Assembly: GCA_046732855.1 (NCBI GenBank) | Contig: JBKPNX010000068.1 | Location: 1-64,000, forward strand | Direction of reading: 5' to 3' | DNA length: 64,000 nt | Origin: JBKPNX01 sp046732855 | Lineage (GTDB): Bacteria > Pseudomonadota > Alphaproteobacteria > Geminicoccales > Geminicoccaceae | Shown: piece by piece, positions 8,816-17,722 of the stretch | Layout of the letters: the number at the start of each line of letters is the position of its first letter | Numbering within the stretch: the first letter of the stretch is position 1 | Translations under genes and position numbers: made by a program | Notes under the pieces: generated by a model | The model's input: the letters and a program-made list of their open reading frames with translations, nothing else | What the model was told of the DNA's origin: nothing | Databases searched by the model: none

Positions 8816-9727
8816 ATGAAGTGGATCAGGATTCTATACCGCGCGGCCTGGCGCCTGGTCATGGTCGACGAGGGCATGGAGCTGTCTGGCTACATTGCGT
8901 TCAGCGCGTTCCTGTCGCTGTTCCCGTTCCTGATCTTCCTCGCGGCGCTGGCGAGCTTTTTGGGAACCGGCCAAACCGCGCAGGAGATCATCGAGGCGAT
9001 GTTCAGGTTCATGCCGGCTGACGTGGCGGAGACCCTGGCGCCCGCCGTGCGCGAGGTGATCGGCGCGCGCCAGGGTGGGCTGTTGACTTTCGGCATCCTC
9101 GCCACCCTGTGGTTCGCATCCAACGGCTTCGAGGCGCTGCGCACCGGTCTCAATCGCGCCTATGGCGTCACGGAGCAGCGCGCCATCTGGTGGCTGCGCC
9201 TCCAGAGCATGGCGCTCGTCATTGGCGGCGGTCTGATCATCCTGTTCCTTTCCCTCGCGGTCATCCTCGGTCCGCTGGTATGGCGGGTGCTGGGTCCGAC
9301 CGTGGATCGGCTGCTCGAGACCCGCCTCGTGTTCGGCACCGCCCGCTACGCCGTCGCCGCGGTGTTGCTGCTGGGCTCGCTCATGCTGCTCCACCGCTGG
9401 CTGCCCAATACCCGCCAGGCTTTCACCCGCATCCTGCCTGGCGTGTGCGCGACCACGGCGCTGTGGTTGGCCGGCGCCGCGCTGTTCTCCTGGTACGTCG
9501 GCCATCTCGCGGACTACGCCGCGTTCTACGGCAGCCTCGGCGGCGTCGCGATCACCCTGATGTTTTTCTATGTCACCGCGGTCGTGTTCATCTTCGGCGC
9601 CGAGGTCAACGCGGTCTGGCGCGAGGAGACCGGTCGTCAGTCGGCGCCCCAGGACGTCGGCGGGGAGGGTGAGGCGGAGGGCGGAGGGGGCGATACCTGG
9701 CCGCAGCGCCATGCCGGGCAGCGATGA
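8816..9727 (+). CDS. YihY/BrkB family inner-membrane protein
   Basis: 303 residues from the ATG at 8816. The pattern is that of the YihY (UPF0761) family: an N-terminal amphipathic helix, the ELSGYIAFSAFLSLFPFLIF first span, a WFASNGFEALRTGLNRAYG loop, and about six transmembrane helices ending in FGAEVNAVWRE. The function of the family is not settled; it was once called ribonuclease BN, which is now considered wrong. The last 40 residues are polar and poorly conserved. A CDF metal exporter follows 56 bases downstream on the same strand, so co-transcription is possible. Confidence 0.85.
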   Translation: MKWIRILYRAAWRLVMVDEGMELSGYIAFSAFLSLFPFLIFLAALASFLGTGQTAQEIIEAMFRFMPADVAETLAPAVREVIGARQGGLLTFGILATLWFASNGFEALRTGLNRAYGVTEQRAIWWLRLQSMALVIGGGLIILFLSLAVILGPLVWRVLGPTVDRLLETRLVFGTARYAVAAVLLLGSLMLLHRWLPNTRQAFTRILPGVCATTALWLAGAALFSWYVGHLADYAAFYGSLGGVAITLMFFYVTAVVFIFGAEVNAVWREETGRQSAPQDVGGEGEAEGGGGDTWPQRHAGQR

Positions 9728-9783
9728 TCCGGCCGCCGGGCCGCGGCGCGCCCCGCGATGCTGGCGCCTGACGGGACTTGCCG

Positions 9784-10698
9784 ATGAGCTTCGATCCGAA
9801 GCGCCTCAATCACCTGGCGGCAGTCGCCAGCATCTGTGTCGCCGCAATCCTGGTGTGCGCCAAGCTGGCCATCTGGGCCGTCACCGGATCGGTCGCCATC
9901 TTGGGCTCGCTGGTCGACAGCGGGATCGATGCCATCGCATCGATGGTGACCTTCATCAGCATCCGCCAGGCGGCGCAGCCGCCGGACCGGGCGCATCGCT
10001 ACGGCCACGGCAAGGCCGAGGCGATCGGCGCCTTCGTCCAGGCGGGCTTCGTCCTCGGCTCGGCGCTGTTCCTGGCCAGCGAAGCCGTGCGCCGCCTGAT
10101 CAGCCCGCAGCCGATCGCGCAGGCCCGTCTCGGCATCGCCGTGCTGGTATTGGCTGTCCTGCTGACCGGCGTGCTGCTCGTATTGCAACGCGTTGTTGTC
10201 CGCCGCACCGGCTCCATCGCCATCCAGGCGGACAGCCTGCACTACCGCAGCGATCTGCTCGTGAACCTGGCGGTGATCGCGGCACTGGTGCTGACCCAGG
10301 CGACCGGCTGGCCGACCATCGATCCGCTGTTCGGCCTGGGCGTCGTGTGCGTGCTCCTGTACAGCGCGCTCGGAGTGGCGCGTCACGCTCTCGACATGCT
10401 GATGGACCGCGAACTGCCGGCCGAACAGCGCGCCTATATCCGGAAGCTCGCGCTCGCGCATCCCGGAGCGCACAACGTGCACGACCTGCGCACCCGGCGC
10501 GCCGGGGCGGACGTGTTCATCGAGCTGCATCTGGAGCTCGACGGGGACCTCAGCCTAGAGCGGGCGCACGGCATCACCCACGAGGTGGAGGCGCGGATTC
10601 GCGCCGCGTTCCCCGCTGCCGATATCATCGTGCACCAGGAGCCAGCGGGTCTCGCCGACGAGCGCCTGGACGCGCAGATCGCCGCCGCCGAGCGCTGA
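9784..10698 (+). CDS. Cation diffusion facilitator, FieF-like
   Basis: 304 residues from the ATG at 9784. Six membrane spans are followed by a cytoplasmic domain of about 90 residues. The transport-site pairs of FieF/YiiP are visible: LVDSGID in span 2 and ADSLHYRSD in span 5, plus the HRYGHGKAEA loop. It should export divalent metal (Zn, Fe or related) from the cytoplasm in exchange for protons. FieF proteins act as homodimers through the C-terminal domain. No metal regulator lies next to it. Confidence 0.9.
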   Translation: MSFDPKRLNHLAAVASICVAAILVCAKLAIWAVTGSVAILGSLVDSGIDAIASMVTFISIRQAAQPPDRAHRYGHGKAEAIGAFVQAGFVLGSALFLASEAVRRLISPQPIAQARLGIAVLVLAVLLTGVLLVLQRVVVRRTGSIAIQADSLHYRSDLLVNLAVIAALVLTQATGWPTIDPLFGLGVVCVLLYSALGVARHALDMLMDRELPAEQRAYIRKLALAHPGAHNVHDLRTRRAGADVFIELHLELDGDLSLERAHGITHEVEARIRAAFPAADIIVHQEPAGLADERLDAQIAAAER

Positions 10699-10717
10699 TC
10701 CGGTCCGGCGCAGCTGG

Positions 10718-11206
10718 CTAGAGCTCGAGTTCCAGCATGACCACGCCCGCGAGCGGATTGTGGTAATACGCGGGGATCTCGCGAAAGCCGAGCGCGGCGT
10801 AAAGATGCTGGGCCGCCGGCATGCGCGCCGGGATCGTGTCGAGGCGCATGCGCCGATAGCCGATCTGGCGCGCCGCCCTGATGACCGCTTCAGCGAGCGC
10901 GCGTCCGATGCCCTGGCCGGCAAAGCCCGGCTCGACCCACAGGCGCTTCATCTCGCACACGCCGGTCTCAAGCGGACGCAAGCCGACGCAGCCTACCACC
11001 TCGGCGCCGACTGCGGCTAGCAACAGCCGGCCCGCAGGCGGCGCGTAGCAACCGGGCAGCTCGGTCAGCTCGCGCTCGAAATCCTGAAAGCACAAGTCGA
11101 CGCCGAGCCAGTCTGCGTAGGCGCGAAACAGCCGTCGCACCCGAGGGATGTCCTCAGGCGTTCGCGCTTCGCGCAGCTCAAACTCGGATAGCAGGCAGAC
11201 AGCCAT
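10718..11206 (-). CDS. GNAT family N-acetyltransferase
   Basis: 162 residues with the GNAT fold. Motif A, which binds acetyl-CoA pyrophosphate, is visible as EMKRLWVEPGFAGQGIGRAL, and the C-terminal LYAALGFREIPAYYHN segment matches motif B. Substrate is not predictable: small acetyltransferases of this shape act on amines or protein N-termini. It is convergent with the CDF gene, 19 bases apart, with no obvious terminator between. Confidence 0.85.
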   Translation of the reverse strand: MAVCLLSEFELREARTPEDIPRVRRLFRAYADWLGVDLCFQDFERELTELPGCYAPPAGRLLLAAVGAEVVGCVGLRPLETGVCEMKRLWVEPGFAGQGIGRALAEAVIRAARQIGYRRMRLDTIPARMPAAQHLYAALGFREIPAYYHNPLAGVVMLELEL

Positions 11207-11403
11207 GGCGGGATCACTCAGCTGATCGAGGACGTCACGCTAATACCGGAAGCGCCCTCTGCACTAACTCCTCAACGCCAGCGAACCCACCAGCATGCCT
11301 CGATGCTCTTCATTTGGGGACTTCGAGCGAATTGGATCAGCCGACTTACAGTTACCTGTTGCGCCACTATTCGCTCTCCCGAGCGCAGCCTTGCGTGTCT
11401 CAT

Positions 11404-11432
11404 AACGCCAGCGGCGGGCGGCCGCTGGCGTT
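11404..11432 (-). terminator. Perfect 12-bp hairpin downstream of the glycine-zipper lipoprotein gene
   Basis: AACGCCAGCGGC at 11404-11415 is the exact reverse complement of GCCGCTGGCGTT at 11421-11432, with a 5-base loop. It lies 23 bases past the stop of the minus-strand lipoprotein gene. There is no T tract, so it may be a weak terminator or an mRNA-stabilising stem. Confidence 0.5.
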
Positions 11433-11455
11433 CCACTGATCAAACGCGGTGGTGG

Positions 11456-11683
11456 TTAATCGTCGTCGTCGTCGTGGTCCTTGCCAGTCAACGCGCCGAC
11501 CGCCCCACCTGCGGCACCACCCAACAAAGCGCCGCCCAGGATGTTGCCGCCGGTCAGGCCGCTGGTGGCTGCCCCTGCCGCCGCACCGATGCCGGCGCCG
11601 CTTGCGCCACGCTCCAGGCGCGACTCGCCGCAAGCCGTGAGGCCCAGGCTGATCAGGGCAACCACCCAAGCGAAGCGTAACAT
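11456..11683 (-). CDS. Small glycine-zipper lipoprotein
   Basis: 75 residues from the ATG at 11683. The N-terminus is a lipoprotein signal (MLRFAWVVALISLGLTAC) with the lipidated Cys at position 18. The middle is a glycine zipper (GAGIGAAAGAATSGLTGG and a second Gly/Ala run), and the tail is acidic (KDHDDDDD). Glycine-zipper lipoproteins of this size sit in the cell envelope and some support outer-membrane integrity; the specific role here is unknown. A longer in-frame start exists upstream but would bury the signal peptide, so it was rejected. Confidence 0.75.
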   Translation of the reverse strand: MLRFAWVVALISLGLTACGESRLERGASGAGIGAAAGAATSGLTGGNILGGALLGGAAGGAVGALTGKDHDDDDD

Positions 11684-11954
11684 GGTATTCCTCCCGTTAC
11701 GATCTCCTGTCCGGGCAACGCAGGCACGGCCCTCTTGGTTCCGATGCCGTGCAGTGCCGTCCCCGCGCCTTGTTCGCTTGGGCCAGAACGGTACAAGCAG
11801 CAGCAGGGCCATATTGGCGTTCGCGACTCCTCACCTATATGCAACGCGGTACGGCGCTGGGCAGTTCGGAAAAGCCTCGCGGCCCGTATCGCATCATGGT
11901 AAGGCCGTCACACTCCTGAAACCTCCACGCGCGCCGTGGTGATTGCCCAGCCCG

Positions 11955-12908
11955 ATGAGTCGCCCTGAGCTGAACATCTTGTTGGCCCGTCCGCGCGGGT
12001 TCTGCGCCGGGGTCGAGCGCGCGATCGAGATCGTCGAGCAGGCGCTCGCCCAGAACGGGCCGCCGGTCTACGTGCGCCACGAGATTGTGCATAACCATCA
12101 CGTCGTGGATGAGTTGCGCGCCAAAGGCGCGGTGTTCGTCGAAGAGCTCGACGAGGTGCCGGATGAGGCGCTCGTAGTGTTCTCGGCGCACGGCGTACCG
12201 AAGTGGGTGCCGACCGAGGCCAAGCGCCGCAAATTGACGTACGCCGATGCGACGTGCCCGCTGGTGAGCAAAGTGCACCGGGGCGTCGAGCAGCACTACA
12301 ACAACGGCCGGACCGTACTGCTGATCGGCCATAGCGGCCATCCGGAAGTAGTCGGAACCATGGGTCAGCTGCCCGAGGGGGCGGTGATCCTGGTCGAGAC
12401 CGTCGCCCAGGCCGAGACGCTCGAGGTGCCTGATCGCGACAGTCTCGCTTATGCGACCCAGACCACCCTGTCCGTGCGCGAGACCGAGGGTATCCTCGAG
12501 GTGCTGCGGCGCCGCTTTCCCGCAATCGTCGGACCACGGCGCGAGGATATCTGCTACGCGACGACCAACCGTCAGCGGGCAGTGGAGGCGATCGCGCCAC
12601 TCGCCAATTTGACCTTGATCATCGGCTCGCCCAATTCCTCCAACTCCGTGCGCTTGGTCGAGGTGGCTCGCGCAGCGGGCTGCCCGCGCGCGTTTCTGGT
12701 CCAAAACGCCGCGGCCATGAACTGGAGCCTGCTCGATGGCGTATCGACCGTGGCGATGAGCGCCGGGGCGTCGGCGCCGGAACGTCTGGTCGAGGAATTG
12801 ATCGAAGCATGCCGTCGCCGTTTCGTCGTCACGGTCCAAGAGATCGAGATCGTGAAAGAAGACGTGTCGTTTAGAACGCCGCCGATCCCGCTCCGGCATG
12901 CCTCGTGA
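11955..12908 (+). CDS. ispH: 4-hydroxy-3-methylbut-2-enyl diphosphate reductase
   Basis: 317 residues from the ATG at 11955. The three cysteines holding the [4Fe-4S] cluster are in RGFCAGVERAIEI, DATCPLVSKVH and DICYATTNRQ. The active-site elements HEIVHN, SAHGV and GSPNSSNS are also present. IspH makes IPP and DMAPP in the last step of the methylerythritol phosphate isoprenoid pathway. It is first in the group ispH-thrB-rnhA, an order I associate with Alphaproteobacteria. Confidence 0.97.
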   Translation: MSRPELNILLARPRGFCAGVERAIEIVEQALAQNGPPVYVRHEIVHNHHVVDELRAKGAVFVEELDEVPDEALVVFSAHGVPKWVPTEAKRRKLTYADATCPLVSKVHRGVEQHYNNGRTVLLIGHSGHPEVVGTMGQLPEGAVILVETVAQAETLEVPDRDSLAYATQTTLSVRETEGILEVLRRRFPAIVGPRREDICYATTNRQRAVEAIAPLANLTLIIGSPNSSNSVRLVEVARAAGCPRAFLVQNAAAMNWSLLDGVSTVAMSAGASAPERLVEELIEACRRRFVVTVQEIEIVKEDVSFRTPPIPLRHAS

Positions 12909-12961
12909 GCGGCGCCGATGCCGCAGGCCGGAGGGCTGGCTCAGCGGGTCGCCTGTGAGCC

Positions 12962-13924
12962 ATGGCGGTTTACACCCCGATTGACGACGCTTCGCTGAAC
13001 GCGTTTCTCGCCGCTTACGAGATCGGCCAGGCGATCGACCTGCAGGGCATCACCGAGGGCGTCGAGAACTCCAATTATCTCCTGCTCACCACGGGCGGAC
13101 AGTTCATCCTGACGCTCTATGAGCGGCGGGTCGATCCGGCCGATCTGCCGTTCTTTCTGGGTCTGATGGACCATTTGGCGGCCAGGGGGGTGCCCTGCCC
13201 GACGCCGGTGCACGCCCGGGATGGCGCTGCCTTGCGCAGCCTGTGCGGCCGTCCCGCCGCCGTGGTCAGCTTTCTCGATGGCACCTCGCCGCGGCGCGTG
13301 CAGAGCGGCCACTGCGCCGCCCTGGGCAAAGCGCTCGCCCAGCTGCACCTCGCCGGCGGCGGCTTTCCCCTGGCGCGGCCGAACGCACTTTCGGTGAGCG
13401 GCTGGCGACCGTTGTTCGACGCCTGCCGCCCGCATGCGGATCGCGTGCTGGTCGGCCTCGAGGCGGAGATCGAGCATGAGCTCGCCGCGATCGAGCGGGA
13501 ATGGCCCGACGATCTGCCCCGGGGCGTCATCCACGCTGACCTCTTTCCTGACAACGTGTTCTTCCAGGGCGACCGGCTCACCGGGATCATCGACTTCTAT
13601 TTCGCCTGCGTCGACATCATCGCCTATGACCTGGCGATCTGCCTTAACGCCTGGTGCTTCGAGCCCGATGGCGCGTTCAACATCACCAAGGCGCGCCAGA
13701 TGCTCGCCGCGTATCGGGCCGAGCGGCCATTCACGCCACGCGAGCTCGACGCGCTACCATTGCTCGCGCGCGGCGCCGCGTTGCGTTTTCTCCTGACCCG
13801 CCTGTTCGACTGGCAGAACCGGGTGGACGGCGCTCTGGTCAAGCCGAAGGACCCGCTCGAGTACCTCGACAAGCTGCGCTTCCATCGCGGCGTGTCCGGC
13901 CCGGGCGCGTACGGCCTGGACTGA
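12962..13924 (+). CDS. thrB: Homoserine kinase (aminoglycoside-phosphotransferase-like type)
   Basis: 320 residues starting at the ATG at 12962. This is the APH-fold type of homoserine kinase found in Alphaproteobacteria, not the GHMP type. It begins VYTPIDDASLNAFLAAYEIG, has the nucleotide loop ITEGVENSNYLL, the catalytic loop VIHADLFPDNVFF and the metal-binding IIDFYFA. It phosphorylates homoserine for threonine synthesis. The rnhA start is only four bases after its stop, so the two genes form an operon. Confidence 0.93.
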   Translation: MAVYTPIDDASLNAFLAAYEIGQAIDLQGITEGVENSNYLLLTTGGQFILTLYERRVDPADLPFFLGLMDHLAARGVPCPTPVHARDGAALRSLCGRPAAVVSFLDGTSPRRVQSGHCAALGKALAQLHLAGGGFPLARPNALSVSGWRPLFDACRPHADRVLVGLEAEIEHELAAIEREWPDDLPRGVIHADLFPDNVFFQGDRLTGIIDFYFACVDIIAYDLAICLNAWCFEPDGAFNITKARQMLAAYRAERPFTPRELDALPLLARGAALRFLLTRLFDWQNRVDGALVKPKDPLEYLDKLRFHRGVSGPGAYGLD

Positions 13925-13928
13925 GGCC

Positions 13929-14408
13929 GTGGACAAGCTCGACCGGGGCCGGAACGCGGTCGACATCTATACCGACGGCGCGTGCTCGGGTAATCCTGGC
14001 CCAGGCGGCTGGGCCGCCGTGTTGCGCTGGCGCGGGCGGACGCGCGAATTGTCGGGCTCTGATCCGATGACGACCAACAATCGCATGGAGCTGATGGCCG
14101 CGATCAGCGCGCTCGAGGCGCTGAAGCGCCCCATGGCCGTGCGCCTGTTCACCGACAGCGACTACCTGCGCCAGGGGATCACCGCCTGGTTGCCCACCTG
14201 GAAAGGGCGTGGCTGGCGCACCGCCGACCGGCAGCCGGTCAAGAATCAGGACCTGTGGCAACGCCTCGAGCAGGCCCTTGCCCGCCACCAGGTGGACTGG
14301 CTCTGGGTGCGCGGGCACAGCGGCGATCCCGATAACGAGCGCGCCGACCAGCTCGCCCGGGCCGCGCTGCGCGCCGGGCGTCCCGATGCGGAGACGAAGA
14401 CGCCTTAA
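13929..14408 (+). CDS. rnhA: Ribonuclease HI
   Basis: 159 residues from a GTG at 13929. The catalytic acidic residues are in IYTDGACSGNPGPGG, NNRMELMA and FTDSDYL, the flexible-loop His is in WVRGHSGD, and the last Asp is in NERADQLA. It degrades RNA in RNA-DNA hybrids. The 3' end overlaps the 3' end of the convergent peroxiredoxin gene by 4 bases. Confidence 0.96.
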   Translation: MDKLDRGRNAVDIYTDGACSGNPGPGGWAAVLRWRGRTRELSGSDPMTTNNRMELMAAISALEALKRPMAVRLFTDSDYLRQGITAWLPTWKGRGWRTADRQPVKNQDLWQRLEQALARHQVDWLWVRGHSGDPDNERADQLARAALRAGRPDAETKTP

Positions 14409-14890
14409 AGGGCGGCGAGAATGGCGCCCGCGCTGCTCTTCTCGGCCTGGGCCGGCGCGTCTTCGACCATCAGCGCCTTGACCACGCCATCGTCGACGAT
14501 CATCGCGTAACGCTTCGACCGGGTGCCGAGGCCAACCGCGCTGCCGTCGAAGTCGAGACCGAGCGCGCGGGTGAACTCGGCGTTGCCGTCCGACAATACA
14601 TTCACCTTGCCGTCAACGTTGCGGACCTTCTCCCACGCCCCCAGCACGAATGGATCGTTGACCGCGACGCACACGATGCCATCGATTCCCTTGGCGGAGA
14701 TGTCGGCGGCCTGCTCGACGAAGCCGGGGAAATGTTTCTCCGAGCAGGTCGGCGTGAACGCGCCCGGCACCGCAAACAGCACAATCTTCTTGCCTTTGGT
14801 CAGCTCGGCGATCGGCACATTCTTGATGCCGTCCGGGGTCAGCTTCTTGAGGTTGACCGCTGGCAGCCGGTCGCCCACCTGGATCGTCAT
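14405..14890 (-). CDS. Peroxiredoxin, Prx5 type
   Basis: 161 residues from the ATG at 14890. The peroxidatic cysteine lies in VPGAFTPTCSEKHFPGF (Cys49), the signature of Prx5/AhpE-like glutaredoxin-linked peroxiredoxins. The fold continues through CVAVNDPFVLGAW and a C-terminal DGVVKALMVED strand. It reduces peroxides in the cytoplasm, probably with glutathione/glutaredoxin. GGAGGATACC precedes the start. Confidence 0.94.
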   Translation of the reverse strand: MTIQVGDRLPAVNLKKLTPDGIKNVPIAELTKGKKIVLFAVPGAFTPTCSEKHFPGFVEQAADISAKGIDGIVCVAVNDPFVLGAWEKVRNVDGKVNVLSDGNAEFTRALGLDFDGSAVGLGTRSKRYAMIVDDGVVKALMVEDAPAQAEKSSAGAILAAL

Positions 14891-15043
14891 GGTATCCTCC
14901 CGCTCGATGGCTCCCTCGGCCCGGCGCAATCTGGCATGGCGTTGGAGGCGGCGCAACGCCTGCAATAATGAATCGTTCAAGGGCTTGGCATTACATTGCG
15001 CTTGGCCTTGCTGCCGCAGGTGAGACGGTCTAGTTCTTTTCCT

Positions 15044-15619
15044 ATGGCGTCCCGGAATTCCAGCCCTAGCTCGCTCAGTGGCCAGCTGCTGGTGGCCATG
15101 CCGCAGATGGCTGATCCGCGTTTCGCCCGGACCGTGGTCTATCTGTGCGCTCACTCGGCGGAGGGCGCCATGGGCCTCGTCATCAACCGGCTGATCGACA
15201 GCCTGAGCTTCGCCAGCCTGCTGGCCCAGCTCGGGGTCGAGGCCGACGGCGCGCCCGCCGACATGCCGGTGCATTTCGGCGGCCCCGTCGAGTCCAGCCG
15301 CGGGTTCGTCCTGCACACTTCGGACTACCAGCAGGATTCCACCCTGGTGATCGACGACGACATCGCGCTCACCGCCACCGTGGACGTGCTCAGGGCGATC
15401 GCGCGCGGCACGGGCCCGCGCCGTCGCGTCCTCGCGCTCGGCTACGCCGGCTGGGCGCCTGGGCAGCTCGACGCCGAGATCCAGGCCAATGGCTGGTTGC
15501 TCGTGCCGCCCGATCTCGAGCTGGTGTTCGGCCTCGACAACGACGGCAAGTGGCAGCAGGCGATCGCCAAGATCGGCATCGACCTGTCGTTGCTGTCGAG
15601 CGAGGTCGGCCACGCCTGA
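15044..15619 (+). CDS. YqgE/AlgH family protein
   Basis: 191 residues from the ATG at 15044. The family pattern is clear: LSGQLLVAMPQMADPRFARTV, then AMGLVINR, VHFGGPVES, LGYAGWAPGQL and NGWLLVPPD. The family is common in Proteobacteria and its biochemical role is unresolved; the AlgH name comes from alginate regulation in Pseudomonas. An upstream start at 14996 would add 16 atypical residues. Confidence 0.93.
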   Translation: MASRNSSPSSLSGQLLVAMPQMADPRFARTVVYLCAHSAEGAMGLVINRLIDSLSFASLLAQLGVEADGAPADMPVHFGGPVESSRGFVLHTSDYQQDSTLVIDDDIALTATVDVLRAIARGTGPRRRVLALGYAGWAPGQLDAEIQANGWLLVPPDLELVFGLDNDGKWQQAIAKIGIDLSLLSSEVGHA

Positions 15620-15899
15620 GCTGCCGCGGCGGCTGGCCTGCCGCCGATCTCGCAAGTGCGATCCGGGCTTAGACCGGGTACCTGTCGCTGAGGAGCGCGA
15701 ACACGCCCTGCATGGGCGTGCGCGACAGATTGCGACCAGGCCGGGTCAACCGCCGCTTCCGCGAAACGCGTGAGTTCAGGCGCCAGACACGTGGGCGCAG
15801 GGTCTCCCTCGGTGGCAGGCACTTGCCCGCGCGCGGTCCGCATGGTCTGCTTGAGGTACGGGCAGCAGCGGCGCGGTTGCGCGGGGGAGGCGGCGAGCG

Positions 15900-16508
15900 A
15901 TGGCGCACGAAGGAGGACTGAACAAAATCCCCGCGCGGCGGGGTAGGGCGGTACGGCTGGGCAGGAGTCAGTCGATCAAGATCATCAACACTCACGGGGC
16001 GCAGGTGGTCGACACCTGGGCGTTCAACGCCGAGGATCTCGCCGAGTTCATGTCGATGGAGCATCTGCGCGCCACTCTGACCCGGATCTTCCCGCATGCC
16101 GGCGATCCGTTGATCACCAACCGCAGGCGGCCGATCCTGCAGTTCGTGGAAGACACCTCGCCCGGCATTCACGACACGCTCATGGCGGCCTGCGACGACT
16201 ACCGCTACGGGCTGCTCGGCTGCACCGAGTATCACGACAACTGCACCGACAATCTGTTCGCGGCGATGCGCCAGCTCGGCCTGCGCGCCCCCGAGTGCCC
16301 CAGCCCCTTGAACCTGTGGATGAACATACCCGTCGGCGAGGGCGGCCGGACCGAGTGGGGCGAGCCCGTGTCCAAGCCCGGCGACTACGTCGTGCTGCGC
16401 GCGGAGCTGGATTGCGTGGTGGCGATGTCGGCCTGCCCGCAGGACATCCTGCCGATCAATGGCGCGGCCCGCCAGCCGACCGAGGCGCACTATCAGATTT
16501 TGGGCTGA
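15900..16508 (+). CDS. DUF1989 (urea carboxylase-associated) family protein
   Basis: 202 residues. The order IPARRGRAVRLGRSQSIKI, then VVDTWAFNAED, MSMEHLRATL, GCTEYHDNCTDNL and PLNLWMNIPVG matches DUF1989, whose members accompany urea carboxylase and related nitrogen genes. The conserved cysteine and histidines suggest a metal site. Activity is not established. The next gene is a PuuE-like polysaccharide deacetylase, a family that also includes cyclic-ureide hydrolases, so a role in nitrogen scavenging is possible. Confidence 0.85.
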   Translation: MAHEGGLNKIPARRGRAVRLGRSQSIKIINTHGAQVVDTWAFNAEDLAEFMSMEHLRATLTRIFPHAGDPLITNRRRPILQFVEDTSPGIHDTLMAACDDYRYGLLGCTEYHDNCTDNLFAAMRQLGLRAPECPSPLNLWMNIPVGEGGRTEWGEPVSKPGDYVVLRAELDCVVAMSACPQDILPINGAARQPTEAHYQILG

Positions 16509-16659
16509 GCCGGGGTGACGTCGGCGGCTGAGTGACGATGGCCGATTCTGATCGAAGGCGCATACCTTGCCGCCGTGGTGGCGAGGCTTTCGGCTCAAGC
16601 GCTCTGCCACCCGGATGCGCGCAACGGCGCTGACGCACTTGGAACCGAGGAGGCATGAG

Positions 16660-17553
16660 ATGATCCGCAACCCGGTGCCTTGGCCGAACGGCGCCCGCTG
16701 CGCGGCGGCGATCACCCTCGACATGGACGCCGACAGTCTGGTGCACCTCGCCCATCCTGCGGATTCGATCAGCCGCGTATCGGCGATCTCGATGCTGCGT
16801 TATGGGCCGGAGGTCGCCGTGCCCCGCGTGGTGGAGACGTATCGCAGGTTCGGGCTGCGCCAGACCTTCTTCGTGCCGGCCTGGTGCATCGAGCAGTACC
16901 CGCGCGCGATCGAGGTGATGCTGAGCGGCGGCCACGAGATCGCGCATCACGGCTACATCCACGAGAATCCGCGCGACGGCACGCGCGAGGAGCAGCATTA
17001 CTGGCTGCGGCGCGGCATCGAGGTGATCGAGCGGGTCACCGGGAAACGGCCGCGCGGATGGCGGGCGCCGCTGTACAATTTCTCCGACCATTCGGCGGAT
17101 CTGCTGATCGAGGAAGGTTTCGTCTACGACGCGTCGCTGATGGGCGACGACGTGCCCTACGTGCTGCGGACCGAACGGGGCGAGCTGATCGAGCTGCCCT
17201 CCCATTGGGGCCTCGACGACTGGCCGCCCTACGTCCACAGCCTCGATCTCGACTACGTCATGCAGGTCATGGCGCCGGAGCGCGCGCTCGAAGGGTTCAA
17301 GGCCGAGTTTGAGGCGATGTGGGAGCACGGCGGCCTGTGGATCGCGGTCTGGCATCCCTTCGTGAGCGGCCGGCTGGCCCGCTGGAAGGTGGTCGAGAAG
17401 CTGATCGAGCACATGCTGGACAGGGGCGATGTCTGGTTCGCTCCGCTCGAGGACATCGCGGCCCACGTCCGGCGTTGCATCGATGAGGGCACCTATGCGC
17501 CGCGCGTCGATCATCTGCCGTATTACGGCGAGCCTGTCTCGGTCCGCCGCTGA
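16660..17553 (+). CDS. Polysaccharide deacetylase family hydrolase (PuuE/PgdA-like)
   Basis: 297 residues from the ATG at 16660 with GAGGAGG seven bases upstream. It has the NodB-homology fold in the form shared by HpPgdA and PuuE: ITLDMDADS (metal Asp), TFFVPAWC, GGHEIAHHGYIHE (metal His pair), RGWRAPLYNFS and WIAVWHPFVSGR. Members hydrolyse cyclic imides, allantoin or N-acetyl groups. No signal peptide is present, so a cytoplasmic small-molecule amidohydrolase fits better than a wall enzyme. It follows the DUF1989 gene, which supports nitrogen metabolism. Confidence 0.85.
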   Translation: MIRNPVPWPNGARCAAAITLDMDADSLVHLAHPADSISRVSAISMLRYGPEVAVPRVVETYRRFGLRQTFFVPAWCIEQYPRAIEVMLSGGHEIAHHGYIHENPRDGTREEQHYWLRRGIEVIERVTGKRPRGWRAPLYNFSDHSADLLIEEGFVYDASLMGDDVPYVLRTERGELIELPSHWGLDDWPPYVHSLDLDYVMQVMAPERALEGFKAEFEAMWEHGGLWIAVWHPFVSGRLARWKVVEKLIEHMLDRGDVWFAPLEDIAAHVRRCIDEGTYAPRVDHLPYYGEPVSVRR

Positions 17554-17722
17554 GCCGAGGGGCGACGGACGGCTGCCTTGCCATCCGATGGGTGGGCACG
17601 CTTCCATCGCCGAGCCCGCGCTGTCGTGGCAGACTGTCGTCGGTCAGTGAGCTGGCGAGCTCGTGCCCGGCCGACAGGGCCGGGCGGTCAGCCGCGGCCC
17701 AGCTGTCCGGGGAGGCATGTCG

